A DNA stretch of 40,874 bases, from NCBI GenBank assembly GCA_031413115.1, contig JANOEH010000111.1:1-40874 (forward strand). Reading direction: 5' to 3'. Both the position numbers and the translations under genes were made by a program. Within the stretch, counting starts at the first letter, position 1. Each line of letters opens with the position of its first letter. Source of the stretch: JANPEF01 sp031413115 (GTDB lineage Bacteria > Eisenbacteria > RBG-16-71-46 > DASYSL01). The notes beneath the pieces are model-generated. The model was not told the origin of the DNA. It ran no database searches and worked only from the letters and a program-made list of their open reading frames with translations. This document shows, piece after piece, positions 40,744 through 40,874 of this stretch.

Positions 40744-40874
40744 ATGGACTCCCTGCTCGAACTCGTCCGCCGGCCATGGCCATGGTGGGTGGTCGGCCCG
40801 CTCGTCGGCCTCGTGCCGGCGGCGCTCCTGCTGCTCGGCAACCGGATGTTCGGCGTCTCGTCGAACCTGCGCCA
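40744..40874 (+). CDS. YeeE/YedE-family sulfur-compound transporter (partial, N-terminal 43 residues)
   Basis: The reading frame from ATG 40744 runs off the window. It begins MDSLLELVRRPWPWWVVGPL and continues with a Leu-rich helix, then GNRMFGVSSNLR. The PWPWW-x-x-GPL and GN-x-x-FG-x-SS-x-LR patterns are typical for the first half of YeeE/YedE transporters, often two consecutive genes carrying thiosulfate-type transport. No strong ribosome site is visible. Confidence 0.72.
   Translation, partial: MDSLLELVRRPWPWWVVGPLVGLVPAALLLLGNRMFGVSSNLR

Overview
The window is about 70% G+C and densely coded, with short gaps, many 4-base start/stop overlaps and frequent GTG or TTG starts. It looks like a chromosomal piece of an uncultured Gram-negative bacterium of the FCB superphylum, of the Candidatus Eisenbacteria / Krumholzibacteriota / Gemmatimonadota kind. 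The evidence is a secreted protein with a C-terminal FlgD/type-IX-like sorting domain, an OmpA protein with thrombospondin type 3 repeats, several lipoproteins with lipoboxes, and neighbouring DUF4159 and DUF4175 genes. The phylum is inferred from gene content, not from a marker tree. I found no tRNA, rRNA, CRISPR array, insertion sequence or prophage.

Layout. 1-2606 (minus): a PqqD-like/M50 protease/HlyD membrane protein, cut by the window edge, and its lipoprotein adaptor. 2607-3238 is a structured divergent gap. 3239-5167 (plus): bacilliredoxin, an unknown protein and a PlsC acyltransferase. A small minus-strand membrane protein follows. 5833-11101 (plus): CPBP protease, an NhaA antiporter fused to a periplasmic FHA-like/DUF1684 region, RpiA, and a lipoprotein M48 protease. 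11111-12109 (minus): secreted protein with a sorting domain. 12444-17515 (plus): SecD, SecF and two lipoproteins of unknown role.

17525-21315 (minus) encodes a sigma-54-type response regulator and a multi-pass histidine kinase. Divergent from it, 21503-28707 (plus) carries four tightly coupled envelope genes: DUF4159, a very large DUF4175-like coiled-coil protein, a TPR protein, and a secreted protein with a glutamine-amidotransferase-like cysteine elbow. This is the most system-like part of the window. 28795-29497 encodes a DUF948/YtxH pair with a good promoter. 29498-29740 is a compact patch of hairpins, a hexamer array, a terminator and a 14-bp tandem repeat.

29706-31728 (minus): a small unknown protein and the OmpA/TSP3 protein. 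32038-36902 (plus): a secreted unknown, a HAD hydrolase, the NAD(P)HX repair enzyme Nnr and glutamine synthetase, closed by a terminator. 36991-40874: a YCF48-like beta-propeller protein, a helical protein, a minus-strand serine hydrolase, an APH-family kinase and the start of a YeeE/YedE transporter. The overall theme is envelope biogenesis and quality control (SecDF, M48, CPBP, M50, OmpA, DUF4159/4175) mixed with central metabolism (RpiA, GlnA, Nnr).
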